Assembly (NCBI RefSeq): GCF_030929605.1
Contig: NZ_JAVFVS010000013.1
Span: 124,001 to 188,000 of the forward strand
Length of the DNA: 64,000 nucleotides
From: Flavobacterium sp. LHD-80
GTDB lineage: Bacteria > Bacteroidota > Bacteroidia > Flavobacteriales > Flavobacteriaceae
Reading direction: 5' to 3'
Every line of letters starts with the position of its first letter. Position 1 is the first letter of the stretch. The notes below the pieces were generated by a model. It was given only the letters and a program-made list of their open reading frames with translations, ran no database searches and had not been told where the DNA came from. Below are positions 8,454 to 17,838 of this stretch, one piece after another. The position numbers and the translations under genes were made by a program.

Positions 8454-9566
8454 ATGCAAAAACGTAACACATATACTCAAATTGAAGACTTCTTGTCTGA
8501 CGAATCTTTCCAGTCATGGGTTTTGCTAAAAACAGATCAAGACGGCTGGGAAGAATGGACTTTAGAAAGCCGTCATCGTGCAAAACTTGTTCAAGATGCC
8601 AGACATTTGCTTTTGGCAATGAAAGTTTCAGAATCAGATTTATCGAAATCTGATGTTCACAAAGCGCTTCAAAATACTTGGCGTAAAATTGAAGAAAAAG
8701 AAAATCAAATTCTTTTCAGCAAAAATGCCGATACCAAGTTTTTCAAAAACTATTTTTTAACTGGAGTTGCAGCAAGTTTGTTCTTTTGTCTGCTTTCTTT
8801 CTGGTATTATAAAAACTATTATCCCGCTGATAATATTGTTACTTATAAAGAACTGATAGCTGAGAATAGTGAAGGATTGGTCGAACAGACAAATAATTCT
8901 AGCAATCCTCAAATTATCACATTGTCTGACGGCAGTTCTGTATTATTACAGCCAAATAGTAAATTGAGTTACCCTAAAATCTTTACCGGCAACGAAAGAA
9001 AGGTGTATTTATCCGGCGAAGGTTTCTTTGAAATTAGTAAAAATCCTAAAAAGCCTTTTTTCGTTTACGCTAATGAGATTGTTACAAAGGTAGTTGGAAC
9101 TAGCTTTAGAGTTAAAGCTTATTCTGATCAGCCTGATGTTGAAGTTCTTGTTCGCACCGGTAAAGTTAAGGTAAAATCTAATGATTTGGTGGCAAAATCA
9201 GACCAACAAGAAGTAGTGCTTCTTCCTAATCAGGCACTTCGTTTTTTTAGAAGCGATTTAAAATTCAATAAAATCACAAACATAACTCATGATAAGGCTT
9301 TGGTTCAGAGCGTGGGGAATATAGAGCAGTTAAGTTTTGAATTTAGTGATATTCCGGTTTCTCAAATTTTTGAAACTATAGAGCAGGCGTATCAGGTTAA
9401 GATCGATTATCCAAAAAATAAATTGAAAGACTGTCATTTGACAACTTCTTTGAGTGATCAGCCTTTGCCTGAAAAATTAAAAATTGTCTGTAAAAGTATT
9501 AGTGCCGAAACCAATTTTGAAATGAATGGAAATCAGATTATTATAACTTCTGAAGGCTGTAATTAA
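8454..9566 (+). CDS. FecR-type anti-sigma factor
   Basis: The protein has 370 residues. The N-terminal cytoplasmic part (about 1-90) should bind the sigma factor. One transmembrane segment lies near residues 101-120 (YFLTGVAASLFFCLLSFWYY). The periplasmic FecR domain shows ITLSDGSSVLLQPNSKLSYPKIF and GNERKVYLSGEGFFEISKNPKKPFFVYA. The C-terminal DUF4974-like domain (about 295-370, LSFEFSDIPVSQIFETIEQAYQVKI) should contact the receptor's STN domain. It lies 89 bases after the sigma gene and 242 before susC. The arrangement matches transmembrane FecI/FecR/FecA signalling. Confidence 0.9.
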   Translation: MQKRNTYTQIEDFLSDESFQSWVLLKTDQDGWEEWTLESRHRAKLVQDARHLLLAMKVSESDLSKSDVHKALQNTWRKIEEKENQILFSKNADTKFFKNYFLTGVAASLFFCLLSFWYYKNYYPADNIVTYKELIAENSEGLVEQTNNSSNPQIITLSDGSSVLLQPNSKLSYPKIFTGNERKVYLSGEGFFEISKNPKKPFFVYANEIVTKVVGTSFRVKAYSDQPDVEVLVRTGKVKVKSNDLVAKSDQQEVVLLPNQALRFFRSDLKFNKITNITHDKALVQSVGNIEQLSFEFSDIPVSQIFETIEQAYQVKIDYPKNKLKDCHLTTSLSDQPLPEKLKIVCKSISAETNFEMNGNQIIITSEGCN

Positions 9567-9808
9567 TCTTCGCTTTGTAACTGTAATTATAAAGCATTTT
9601 AATTTCATTCTTAAAAATAAAAACCAAAAAATTAACCAAAAAACAAAACTAATAGTATAAGCCTATGTAAAACAATATGCATAAAAAAAGTGCCGAAATG
9701 CTGTAACATTATCGACACTTATTAGATTGAATTTCTCTCTGTAAAGAGCAATTCAGTTCGTTTCTTAAAATACACGCGAATCAGTATTAATCAAAACAAA
9801 CCAAAATT

Positions 9809-12800
9809 ATGAAAAAACCAGTTGGTAAACAACGATTACTCCATCGAATCATGAAAATAACACTATTTCAGTTTGTCTTAGCACTTATATTTTCAAGTGT
9901 TACAATGGCAAACAGTGTAAATGGGCAAAAAAAATTAGATACTAAAGTTACAATTACAGTTGAAAATTTAACTCTAGACAATGCATTATCTAAAATTGAA
10001 AAGTCAGCACAAGTAAAATTTTCTTATAATTCAAGATTACCTCAATTAAACCAAAAGGTAAGTATTGAGGCAAATCAAGAAACTTTGGCTAGTATTCTTA
10101 ATAGAATTCTAGCGCCTTTTAATATCACTTTTTCTGAAGTAAGCAATCAGATTGTTTTGCAAAAAAATGCAGTAGCAGATCCATTTTCTGCGACAGCAAA
10201 TCATGATGCTTTATCGAATATTTTTACGGCAGGTCCTATTATTAAAGGAAAAGTAACAGACGTAACGGGGAGCCCGCTTCCTGGCGCAACCGTAATGGCA
10301 AAAGGAACTAAAATTGCTGTTTTGACTGATTTTGATGGAAATTTTTCTATCGAAATGCCTGCAAACAGTACCACTTTAGTAATTTCTTATGTTGGGATGG
10401 AAACTAAAGAAATTGACGCTTCAAATACTTCTCCAACAATTGTTTTGACAGAATTAGGCCAAAACTTAAAAGAAGTTGTGGTAACAACAGGTTATGAAAA
10501 AACGTCTAAAAGAACATTTACTGGTGCCATAAGCAAAATTTCTGGTGCCGAATTAAAAGTTGACGGTGTAGTTGACGTAAGCCGAATGATCGAAGGAAAA
10601 GCGGCCGGAGTTACAGTGCAGAATGTTACCGGAACTTTTGGTACAGCTCCTAAAATTACAGTTCGTGGTTCGTCTTCAATTTTTGGAGACACAAAACCAC
10701 TTTGGGTAATTGACGGTGTTGTTCAAGAGGATATTATCAATCTAACATTTGCCGATTTGGCTTCTGGTAATTCTGAAACCTTACTGAGTTCATCTGTTGC
10801 AGGTTTAAATGCAAATGATATTCAAAGCATTGAAATTCTTAAAGATGCATCGGCTACGTCAATTTATGGTTCAAGATCGTTAAACGGAGTTGTGGTTGTA
10901 AATACAAAACAAGGACGCAGAGATTCTCCTTTAAAAATAAGTTATGCTATAGAACAAACTGCGAGAACGGTGCCAAATTACAGCCAATACGACATTTTGA
11001 ATTCGCAGGAATCAATGAGTATTTTTAAAGAAATGGAAGCAAAAGGATATCTTGACCTTCCGTCGACTGTAAATGGAAGATATGGTGGAGCATATAATTT
11101 GTTAGGTCGCGCAATTAATACTTATATTCCAGAAACTAATAGTTATTTGGTTAACAATGATCCAGTTAGTAGAAATAATTTCTTGAAAAAATACGAATTA
11201 GCAAATACAGATTGGTTTGGTACTTTATTTCGACCTTCATTGACTCAAAACCACTCTTTAAGTTTTTCTGGAGGAGGAAAAAACAACACGTTTTATGCCT
11301 CTTTAGGATATTATACAGATCCAGGATGGACTATTGCTGATGATGTAAAACAGTTGTCATCAAACATTAAAGGAACATTTTTCATCAATGATAAATTAAA
11401 TATTACGTTGTCTACACTAGCTTCTATTCGTGATCAGGGCGCTCCTGGAAGTTATGAAAGTGAAAAAGATGTTGTGTTCGGAAAAGTAACTCGTGATTTT
11501 GATATCAATCCGTTTAACTACGTTTTAAATACCAGCAGAACTTTAAGACCTTATGATGAAAATGGAAATCTGGAATATTACCGAAATAACTGGGCTCCAA
11601 TGAATATCATTAACGAGTTGGCGAACAACTTTATGGAAATCAACGTAAAAGATATTCGTTTTCAAATGGATTTAGATTATAAAATAAATCCGCATTGGAA
11701 TTATAATTTAACGGCTTCTGCGCGTTACGCAAATACGACTCGTGAACATAAAATTTTAGAAGGTTCAAATGTTGTAGGTGCTTACAATGCAATGGAAAAT
11801 ACACTTGTAAGAGATGCAAATATCTTTTTGTACCAAGATCCAAATGATTTGACAGCACCAAAAGTTTCGGTATTGCCAAATGGAGGATTCTTAAGAAAGT
11901 TTACAAACGATATGACTTCTTATAATATCAGAAACAGTGTGAGTTACAGAAACACATTTAATGAAAAACATGAACTTGAAGGTTTCTTTGGAACAGAGAT
12001 GAGAGTTGTTGATAGAAGCAGTGATAATTTTGTTGCGGCAGGAATTCAGTATGACAGAGGACTTACAGCTTTTACAGATCCAAGATTATTGGAAAAAATC
12101 ATAAACTCTGGTGATTCATACTACGGTTTTAATGAAGAAAAAGAAAGAACAGTTGGTTTCTTCGGAAAGGTTGGATATACTTACGATCGTCGTTATACAG
12201 CTTCAGTTACAGGACGTTATGATGGGTCTAATAGACAAGGAGACAGCGGTTCTTCAAGATGGCTTCCAACGTATACTTTTAGTGGAAAATGGAATCTTTC
12301 TGAAGAAAATTTCATGAAAAACGTTGAATCTGTAAACAGTTTAAGTTTAAGAGGATCTTACGGTTTAACAGCAACTGCTGGACCTGCAACAAACTCTTTG
12401 GCTATTTACAAAAGTTTTATCACAGATCGTTTGAATCTTGACGACAGAGAAACTGGAATCAGAATTGATGAATTGCAAAACGGTGATTTGACTTGGGAAA
12501 AACAATACGAAACCAATTTAGGTGTTGATCTTGGAATGTTCCGTAACCGAATTGCTTTAACAACAGATATTTACCGTCGTAAAGCGTTTGACTTGGTTGA
12601 TTATGTTGTGACTTCAGGTATTGGAGGACAAAGAATTAAACAAGGAAATAATGCCAACATGGAAACAAAAGGTCTTGAAGTAGGTTTCACGACAAGAAAT
12701 ATAGCTGCTGATAATTTCAAATGGTCAACAACGTTAAATTTCTCTGTTTATTCTCAAAAAATCACAAAGTTGGAGAACAAACCAACTGCATTTGATTTGA

Positions 12801-13516
12801 TCGATGGAAATGGTGGAAACACGATTGGACACCCTAGAAATTCATTGTATTCGTACCAATTTACAGGTTTAAATCAACAAGGTCTTCCAACTTTTATTAT
12901 GGCCGAAGGCGAGGCTGATAATATCACAGGAGCAGATTTCCAAGATAATAAAGATGTTACAAAATACTTGAAATATGAAGGTTCGATTGAGCCAAATAAA
13001 TCGATTGGTTTGGCTAATACATTTACATACAAAGACTGGTCATTATACATCTTTTTTGTTGGGTCAGGTGGAAATAAAGTTCGTTTGAATCCAGTTTATG
13101 ACAGTACTTATGATGATTTGACTGTGTTTACTAAAGATTTTACAAATCGTTGGATTAATCCTGGTGACGAAAACTTTACAAATGTTCCGGTAATTGCAGA
13201 TCAGCGACTTAATGCAAATTACGGAGGTGAGCGTACACTTGCGAGAGCTTACAATACGTATAATTATTCTGATGTTCGAATTGCAAGCGGTGATTTCGTG
13301 AGATTGAAGAACATTTCATTAAGCTGGGAGTTTCCTAAAGATTTCAAAAAGAAAATTGGCGTAAGCACATTTAATTTAAAAGGATCTGCAGTGAATCCGT
13401 GGCTGGTTTATTCGGATAAAAAACTAAACGGACAAGATCCTGAATTTAGAAATTCTGGTGGTGTTGCCTTGCCAGTTACGTCTCAATACACTTTTACTCT
13501 AAACATTTCATTATAA
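9809..13516 (+). CDS. SusC/RagA-family TonB-dependent receptor with STN domain
   Basis: This 1235-residue outer-membrane importer has, in order: a signal segment (about 15-38, MKITLFQFVLALIFSSV), an STN signalling domain (about 48-120), a carboxypeptidase-D-like domain (about 145-225, IKGKVTDVTGSPLPGATV), a TonB-box-like LKEVVVTTGYE, a plug domain (about 235-370) with LWVIDGV and the SusC signature ASATSIYGSRSLNGVVVVNTK, and a 22-strand-type barrel to the terminal Phe-rich TFTLNISL. The STN domain links it to the FecR/sigma pair upstream. It forms the uptake complex with the SusD 10 bases downstream. The substrate is unknown. No glycoside hydrolase is nearby, and the metallohydrolase downstream suggests a peptide or protein-derived ligand. 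Confidence 0.95.
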   Translation: MKKPVGKQRLLHRIMKITLFQFVLALIFSSVTMANSVNGQKKLDTKVTITVENLTLDNALSKIEKSAQVKFSYNSRLPQLNQKVSIEANQETLASILNRILAPFNITFSEVSNQIVLQKNAVADPFSATANHDALSNIFTAGPIIKGKVTDVTGSPLPGATVMAKGTKIAVLTDFDGNFSIEMPANSTTLVISYVGMETKEIDASNTSPTIVLTELGQNLKEVVVTTGYEKTSKRTFTGAISKISGAELKVDGVVDVSRMIEGKAAGVTVQNVTGTFGTAPKITVRGSSSIFGDTKPLWVIDGVVQEDIINLTFADLASGNSETLLSSSVAGLNANDIQSIEILKDASATSIYGSRSLNGVVVVNTKQGRRDSPLKISYAIEQTARTVPNYSQYDILNSQESMSIFKEMEAKGYLDLPSTVNGRYGGAYNLLGRAINTYIPETNSYLVNNDPVSRNNFLKKYELANTDWFGTLFRPSLTQNHSLSFSGGGKNNTFYASLGYYTDPGWTIADDVKQLSSNIKGTFFINDKLNITLSTLASIRDQGAPGSYESEKDVVFGKVTRDFDINPFNYVLNTSRTLRPYDENGNLEYYRNNWAPMNIINELANNFMEINVKDIRFQMDLDYKINPHWNYNLTASARYANTTREHKILEGSNVVGAYNAMENTLVRDANIFLYQDPNDLTAPKVSVLPNGGFLRKFTNDMTSYNIRNSVSYRNTFNEKHELEGFFGTEMRVVDRSSDNFVAAGIQYDRGLTAFTDPRLLEKIINSGDSYYGFNEEKERTVGFFGKVGYTYDRRYTASVTGRYDGSNRQGDSGSSRWLPTYTFSGKWNLSEENFMKNVESVNSLSLRGSYGLTATAGPATNSLAIYKSFITDRLNLDDRETGIRIDELQNGDLTWEKQYETNLGVDLGMFRNRIALTTDIYRRKAFDLVDYVVTSGIGGQRIKQGNNANMETKGLEVGFTTRNIAADNFKWSTTLNFSVYSQKITKLENKPTAFDLIDGNGGNTIGHPRNSLYSYQFTGLNQQGLPTFIMAEGEADNITGADFQDNKDVTKYLKYEGSIEPNKSIGLANTFTYKDWSLYIFFVGSGGNKVRLNPVYDSTYDDLTVFTKDFTNRWINPGDENFTNVPVIADQRLNANYGGERTLARAYNTYNYSDVRIASGDFVRLKNISLSWEFPKDFKKKIGVSTFNLKGSAVNPWLVYSDKKLNGQDPEFRNSGGVALPVTSQYTFTLNISL

Positions 13517-13526
13517 TATTTAAATT

Positions 13527-15014
13527 ATGAAAAAGATAAAAATAACTTTATTTCTATTAGTACTTCTAAGTATTACTAGTTGTGATGATTTTCTTTCTGA
13601 AAAACCAGATAATAGAACCGAAATAGATACGCCTGAAAAAATCTCTGAATTATTAGTAAATGCTTATCCGCAGGATAGTTATTTTGATTTTGCAGAAACA
13701 ATGACCGACAATGTTTTTGACAGCGGTTTAGCAAATACATTGAGAAAAAACGAGCAAAACTACAATTGGGAAATTCAGAGCGAGACTGATACTGACAGTC
13801 AGGCGGCGTATTGGGATGCTTGTTACAGAGCTATCGCGCACGCTAATAAAGCCTTAGAAGCAATTGAACAATTAGGAAGTCCAAAGAGTTTGAATCCGCA
13901 AAAAGGAGAAGCATTGCTTGCAAGAGCATATTCGCATTTTATGTTAGTTTCTTTCTGGTCACAGCGTTATAATCCAGCAACAGCTGAAAAAGATTTGGGA
14001 ATTCCGTATGTAACAAAACCAGAAACGGCTTTGATTACAAAATACACTCGTAACACTGTAAAAGAGGTTTTTGATTTTATTCAAAAAGATGTTGAAGAAG
14101 GTTTGCCTCTTTTAACAAACGATTATTCTGAACCTAAATTCCATTTTAATAAAGAGGCAGGAAAAGCTTTTGCAAGTCGTTTTTATTTGATAAAAGGAAA
14201 CTGGGACAAAGTAATTGAATTGTCTAATGATTTAGGCTCGTTGCCTGTTGGAAAAATTAGAGATTATGCTTCTTATAAATTAAATGATTTTCAAACGCAA
14301 AATATGCGTTATGCAAGCAGTAATGAGCCAACAAACTTATTAGTTGCTTCTCCAGAATCCTATTATGCAAGAGCTTCATATAATGGTTCAAGCGGAAGTC
14401 GTTTTTTCCTTTCAGGAACAAGATATAACGAAATTTTTGGTACGCCAACTAATATTTTTGGAAAAGCGTGGCAATATTCTATTTACTCACGCAACAGTTT
14501 CATTACAGCTTTTGTTCCAAAATTTTACGAGTATTTCAAATACACGAATGTAACAGCAAATGTTGGAAATGGTTATTTAGCCGAAGTTCTATTGAGCAAC
14601 GATGAGTTTTTCTTAAACAGAATTGAAGCGCATGTTATGAAAGGCCAAATTGCTGAGGCAAATGCTGAATTAGAATATTTTCTTTCAACAAGAACAGTTG
14701 GTTACAACGCCACAACGGATAAACTTACTGAAGCTAAAGTGGTAGCAAAATATCCAGTAATCGATAATGAATACACGCCATTTTATACAATGACACCGGT
14801 TCAGACTTCTTACATTAAAGCCATTGCCGAAACCAAAAGAAGAGATTTTATGCACGAAGGGATAAGATATTTTGATGTTAAGCGATTTAATATCGTGGTA
14901 AAACATGAAATTTTCAATAAACCAACAAATACGCTTGTGAAGGATGATAAACGTAGAGCAATCCAAATTCCGCTTCACGCTTCAAGCAACGGTATTGAGC
15001 CAAATCCTAGATAA
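13527..15014 (+). CDS. SusD/RagB-family substrate-binding lipoprotein
   Basis: The protein has 495 residues with a lipoprotein signal (LFLLVLLSITSCDDF, lipobox Cys near 19). The N-terminal helical region (about 75-200, AYWDACYRAIAHANKALEAIEQL) has the TPR-like SusD fold, and the C-terminal region carries the RRxDFMHEGIRYFDVKRF motif of SusD proteins. It caps the SusC barrel at the cell surface and binds ligand. Ten bases separate it from susC. The end, IPLHASSNGIEPNPR, is the usual SusD ending. Confidence 0.93.
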   Translation: MKKIKITLFLLVLLSITSCDDFLSEKPDNRTEIDTPEKISELLVNAYPQDSYFDFAETMTDNVFDSGLANTLRKNEQNYNWEIQSETDTDSQAAYWDACYRAIAHANKALEAIEQLGSPKSLNPQKGEALLARAYSHFMLVSFWSQRYNPATAEKDLGIPYVTKPETALITKYTRNTVKEVFDFIQKDVEEGLPLLTNDYSEPKFHFNKEAGKAFASRFYLIKGNWDKVIELSNDLGSLPVGKIRDYASYKLNDFQTQNMRYASSNEPTNLLVASPESYYARASYNGSSGSRFFLSGTRYNEIFGTPTNIFGKAWQYSIYSRNSFITAFVPKFYEYFKYTNVTANVGNGYLAEVLLSNDEFFLNRIEAHVMKGQIAEANAELEYFLSTRTVGYNATTDKLTEAKVVAKYPVIDNEYTPFYTMTPVQTSYIKAIAETKRRDFMHEGIRYFDVKRFNIVVKHEIFNKPTNTLVKDDKRRAIQIPLHASSNGIEPNPR

Positions 15015-15033
15015 AAACTTTAATTCAAAAGAT

Positions 15034-15894
15034 ATGAAAGTATTAAAATATAATAGAATAGCAGGTTTGTTTTTATTAATCCTAACACTGGTTTCCTGCG
15101 CCAGTGAAGAACAGCCAGGAGAAAGCCAGTTAGATTTTACACAGCCAACAAAAACGGCTTTGGACAATTGGATTACAACAAATTATCTTACTCCGTATAA
15201 CATTAATGTTCAATATAAATGGAATCAAAACACGGTTGATAACAACCGATATTTATTTCCTCCACTTATTGAAAAAGTGCAACCTGCTCTAGAAATCGTT
15301 CAGAAAATCTGGTTGGAAAGTTATAAAACAATCGGAGGAGCTGATTTTGTAAAGAAAGTAGCTCCACGAGAATTTGTTTTAGTTGGAGGTGTGAACTTAA
15401 ATACTGTTGGAACAAAAACTTTAGGTTTAGCAGAGGGAGGACAGCGTGTTACGCTTTTTGAAACCGATTATGTGGATAAAAAGAATAGAGAGAATATCGC
15501 GCAATTTCTTCACACAATTCAGCACGAATATGTTCATATTTTGAATCAGAACAAACCTTTTGATGAAAAATCTTGGGCAGCAATTACACCTTCTGGATAC
15601 ACGGCAAGCTGGCATTTGTACACAGACGAAGAATCAAGAGAAATTGGTTTTATAACAAATTATGCACGAAGCAATATCAATGAAGATTTTGCAGAAATGG
15701 CTTCAATGATGTTGATCAACTCTAAAGCAGAATATGCTGCAATTTTGGCTTCAATAGCAAACCCAACCGCTGTTGCTCAGATAAAAGCAAAAGAAGCTTT
15801 AGTCGTGAAGTATTATAAAGAGGCTTATAATATGGATTTCTACGCTTTGCGCAACGAGGCTGAAAAAAATACTAACGCTGTAATAAACAACTAA
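15034..15894 (+). CDS. Substrate-import-associated zinc metallohydrolase lipoprotein
   Basis: The ATG at 15034 starts a typical lipoprotein signal (MKVLKYNRIAGLFLLILTLVSCASE). An in-frame ATG at 14944 lies inside susD in another frame and is not credible. The mature protein of about 265 residues contains HTIQHEYVHILNQ, an HExxH zinc motif, with a later E-rich helix (INEDFAEMASMMLI) that may give the third ligand. This matches the family of HExxH lipoproteins found beside SusC/SusD pairs (the LP_HExxH_w_tonB type). It is probably a surface peptidase that prepares ligand for import. The substrate has not been read from sequence. Confidence 0.82.
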   Translation: MKVLKYNRIAGLFLLILTLVSCASEEQPGESQLDFTQPTKTALDNWITTNYLTPYNINVQYKWNQNTVDNNRYLFPPLIEKVQPALEIVQKIWLESYKTIGGADFVKKVAPREFVLVGGVNLNTVGTKTLGLAEGGQRVTLFETDYVDKKNRENIAQFLHTIQHEYVHILNQNKPFDEKSWAAITPSGYTASWHLYTDEESREIGFITNYARSNINEDFAEMASMMLINSKAEYAAILASIANPTAVAQIKAKEALVVKYYKEAYNMDFYALRNEAEKNTNAVINN

Positions 15895-15897
15895 TAA

Positions 15898-17250
15898 ATG
15901 AAGATTATGAAAGCAAAAAATATATTGAATTATCTGGTTTTGATAATAATTTCATTGCCTTTTTTTGGATGTAGCAGTACTGATGCTGAACAGAAATTTG
16001 ACCAGACACCAACAGAAAGACTAAACGCTCAGAAAAAAGAATTAAGCGATCTTTTGCTTACTTCAGAATATGGTTGGAAAGCCGTTTATTTTACAGATAA
16101 TACCATTTTAGGTGGGTATACGCACTTATTTAAATTTGCTGCAGACGGAACAGTTCAAATGGCATCAGATTTTGATAGTGATACAAAAACATATAAAAGT
16201 GAATATGCTGTACAGACTGGAAGTACAGTAAGTTTGACGTTTACAACAAAAAACAGAATTCATCTTTTGTCAGATTCAGATAGTTATCCTATTGATTTAT
16301 TGCGTGGAAAAGGATATTTAGGTGATTTTCAGTTTTTGTACTACGGACAGGAAAATGGCGAAATCATTTTTAAAACAAACAGAACGGTTCAGGAACTTCG
16401 TTTTGTAAAAGCAACCGCTGCTGACTGGGCAAATCTTCCAAAACATACAGCAATGGAGCAAAATGTTATTGGTTCTGATGCGCGTCCGTTATTTAGATTG
16501 TTAGAAACGAATGACGGAACAACAAAACATCAATTTGATTTTAGTTTTACTGAAGTTACTCGTTTTGCAGAAGCAAATTCTATTGAAGCTGGTTACTCGC
16601 AAAGTTATAATATGGGAATTGCATATACGCCAACAGGTATTATCGTAAGTCCTGCAGTTGTTGTAAAAGATCAAAAATTAACTTCATTTGTTTATGATGA
16701 CACAAACGGAAGTTTTACAGCAACAGGTACAAATGGAGTAAGTGCTGTTATAAAATATACAGACAAACCATTAGTGTTAACTGATGATTATAAATTGCTT
16801 CTTCCAGGAAAACCGTATTCAAGATTTGGATATTATCCAGACGATTATACAGCTGATGCGCCAACAAACTCAAAATTGTTTTTGGCTGAAATAGATAAAA
16901 TTAATGCATCATTGCCAGCAGGTCAAAGTCTTGCTTATGTGCAATTGTATATGAATCATTCAGTTGGAACTTTTATATACTATTATTTTGTTGGCAGACC
17001 CGCTTTACAGCACTTTGTTGATGTTGTAGAAGATCCAGTTGGCAAAAAAATCATTTTGAAACATAAATCTTGGAACGGAAATACTACTGTTGCAACACCA
17101 GCATTTTTAGCAAGTTTCGATAAAAACTTAATGGATCCGAATGGTCTTTATGTGAAAAAAGAGAGTTTTAAATTATATTATAACAATACCGTTTACACCT
17201 TTACAAGTTCGTCAAGCCCTTTTAGAATGACGACTTGGCAACTTAATTAG
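15898..17250 (+). CDS. DUF4302-type lipoprotein
   Basis: The protein has 450 residues with a lipoprotein signal (NYLVLIIISLPFFGCSSTD). The body has the features of DUF4302: RLNAQKKELSDLLLTSEYGWKAVYFTDN near the N-terminus, followed by beta-rich repeats. Its start is three bases after the metallohydrolase stop, so the two are coupled. Proteins of this family accompany the HExxH lipoprotein in SusCD loci, and their function is unknown. An auxiliary surface binding role is likely. An ATG at 15907 is an equally possible start. Confidence 0.75.
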   Translation: MKIMKAKNILNYLVLIIISLPFFGCSSTDAEQKFDQTPTERLNAQKKELSDLLLTSEYGWKAVYFTDNTILGGYTHLFKFAADGTVQMASDFDSDTKTYKSEYAVQTGSTVSLTFTTKNRIHLLSDSDSYPIDLLRGKGYLGDFQFLYYGQENGEIIFKTNRTVQELRFVKATAADWANLPKHTAMEQNVIGSDARPLFRLLETNDGTTKHQFDFSFTEVTRFAEANSIEAGYSQSYNMGIAYTPTGIIVSPAVVVKDQKLTSFVYDDTNGSFTATGTNGVSAVIKYTDKPLVLTDDYKLLLPGKPYSRFGYYPDDYTADAPTNSKLFLAEIDKINASLPAGQSLAYVQLYMNHSVGTFIYYYFVGRPALQHFVDVVEDPVGKKIILKHKSWNGNTTVATPAFLASFDKNLMDPNGLYVKKESFKLYYNNTVYTFTSSSSPFRMTTWQLN

Positions 17251-17279
17251 TTTTTAGTTTTGTTTTAATTTTGGAGGAA

Positions 17280-17310
17280 AAGCAGCTCAAGCTTTGAGCT
17301 GCTTTTTTTT
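17280..17310 (+). terminator. Terminator of the SusCD operon
   Basis: Perfect 11-bp arms AAGCAGCTCAA (17280-17290) and TTGAGCTGCTT (17294-17304) enclose a three-base loop and are followed by a T run. Confidence 0.9.
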
Positions 17311-17395
17311 ACTAAACAGAAGAATTTGTATCATTTGAAAAAAGAGTTTGACAAAAAACTTGCGTGTAAAATTGTAATTAAAATATTCAGATAAT

Positions 17396-17671
17396 ATGAT
17401 AAGAAAAATTATAACACCCGTAAACACTATATTCTTTTTCTGGGGTTTAGTTTTACTGACATTCTCAGAATCATACCCGCAGTACACCAGATATTATTTA
17501 TATGCCTCTATACTTGTAATTATTCCAGTAATGGTTGCCGATTTGAGAAAACAGAGAAAAGAAGACAAACAAAACGGAACCATAAAATTTCAATCTGCTA
17601 TTTTTAGAATGCTTGTTATGGCTGTATTGCTTGGCATCGCTTATTTTATAATGAAACAAAATCACATCTAA
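17396..17671 (+). CDS. Small membrane protein, unknown function
   Basis: The protein has 91 residues with three hydrophobic segments (about 8-24, 32-49 and 69-86). The loop between the second and third is highly charged (DLRKQRKEDKQ). No family is recognised. It is isolated between two terminators, which supports its being a real single-gene unit. The codon use looks like that of its neighbours. Confidence 0.6.
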   Translation: MIRKIITPVNTIFFFWGLVLLTFSESYPQYTRYYLYASILVIIPVMVADLRKQRKEDKQNGTIKFQSAIFRMLVMAVLLGIAYFIMKQNHI

Positions 17672-17702
17672 ATTTTTACTTTTGTTTTTATTTTTTTGAG
17701 CA

Positions 17703-17735
17703 AAAAGCAACTCCTGTTTTGGAGTTGCTTTTTTT
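17703..17735 (+). terminator. Terminator after the small membrane gene
   Basis: Arms AAAGCAACTCC and GGAGTTGCTTT with a six-base loop are followed by a T run. Confidence 0.85.
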
Positions 17736-17799
17736 GCTTATAAAAGAAGATTATCTGCCATTTTTTGCAATCCAAATTTTATTAAACGCCCAAATAATC

Positions 17800-17807
17800 T
17801 ATATTTG
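17800..17807 (+). promoter_or_regulatory. Candidate -7 box before fabG
   Basis: TATATTTG matches TAnnTTTG and lies 31 bases before the ATG at 17839. It supports that start over an in-frame upstream ATG at 17719, which would precede the promoter. Confidence 0.55.
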
Positions 17808-17838
17808 TAGTTCAAAAAATAAAAACGAATACCTTAAT

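Noticed and set aside
9690..9722. Terminator-like hairpin AGTGCCG/CGACACT before susC
   Set aside because: The stem is short and mismatched and the loop is long. It cannot be told from chance by eye.
14944..15033. Longer start for the metallohydrolase lipoprotein
   Set aside because: The extension lies inside susD in another frame and would put 30 residues before a clear lipoprotein signal peptide.
17719..17838. Forty extra N-terminal residues for fabG
   Set aside because: A promoter box lies inside this stretch and FabG proteins start close to the nucleotide-binding motif.
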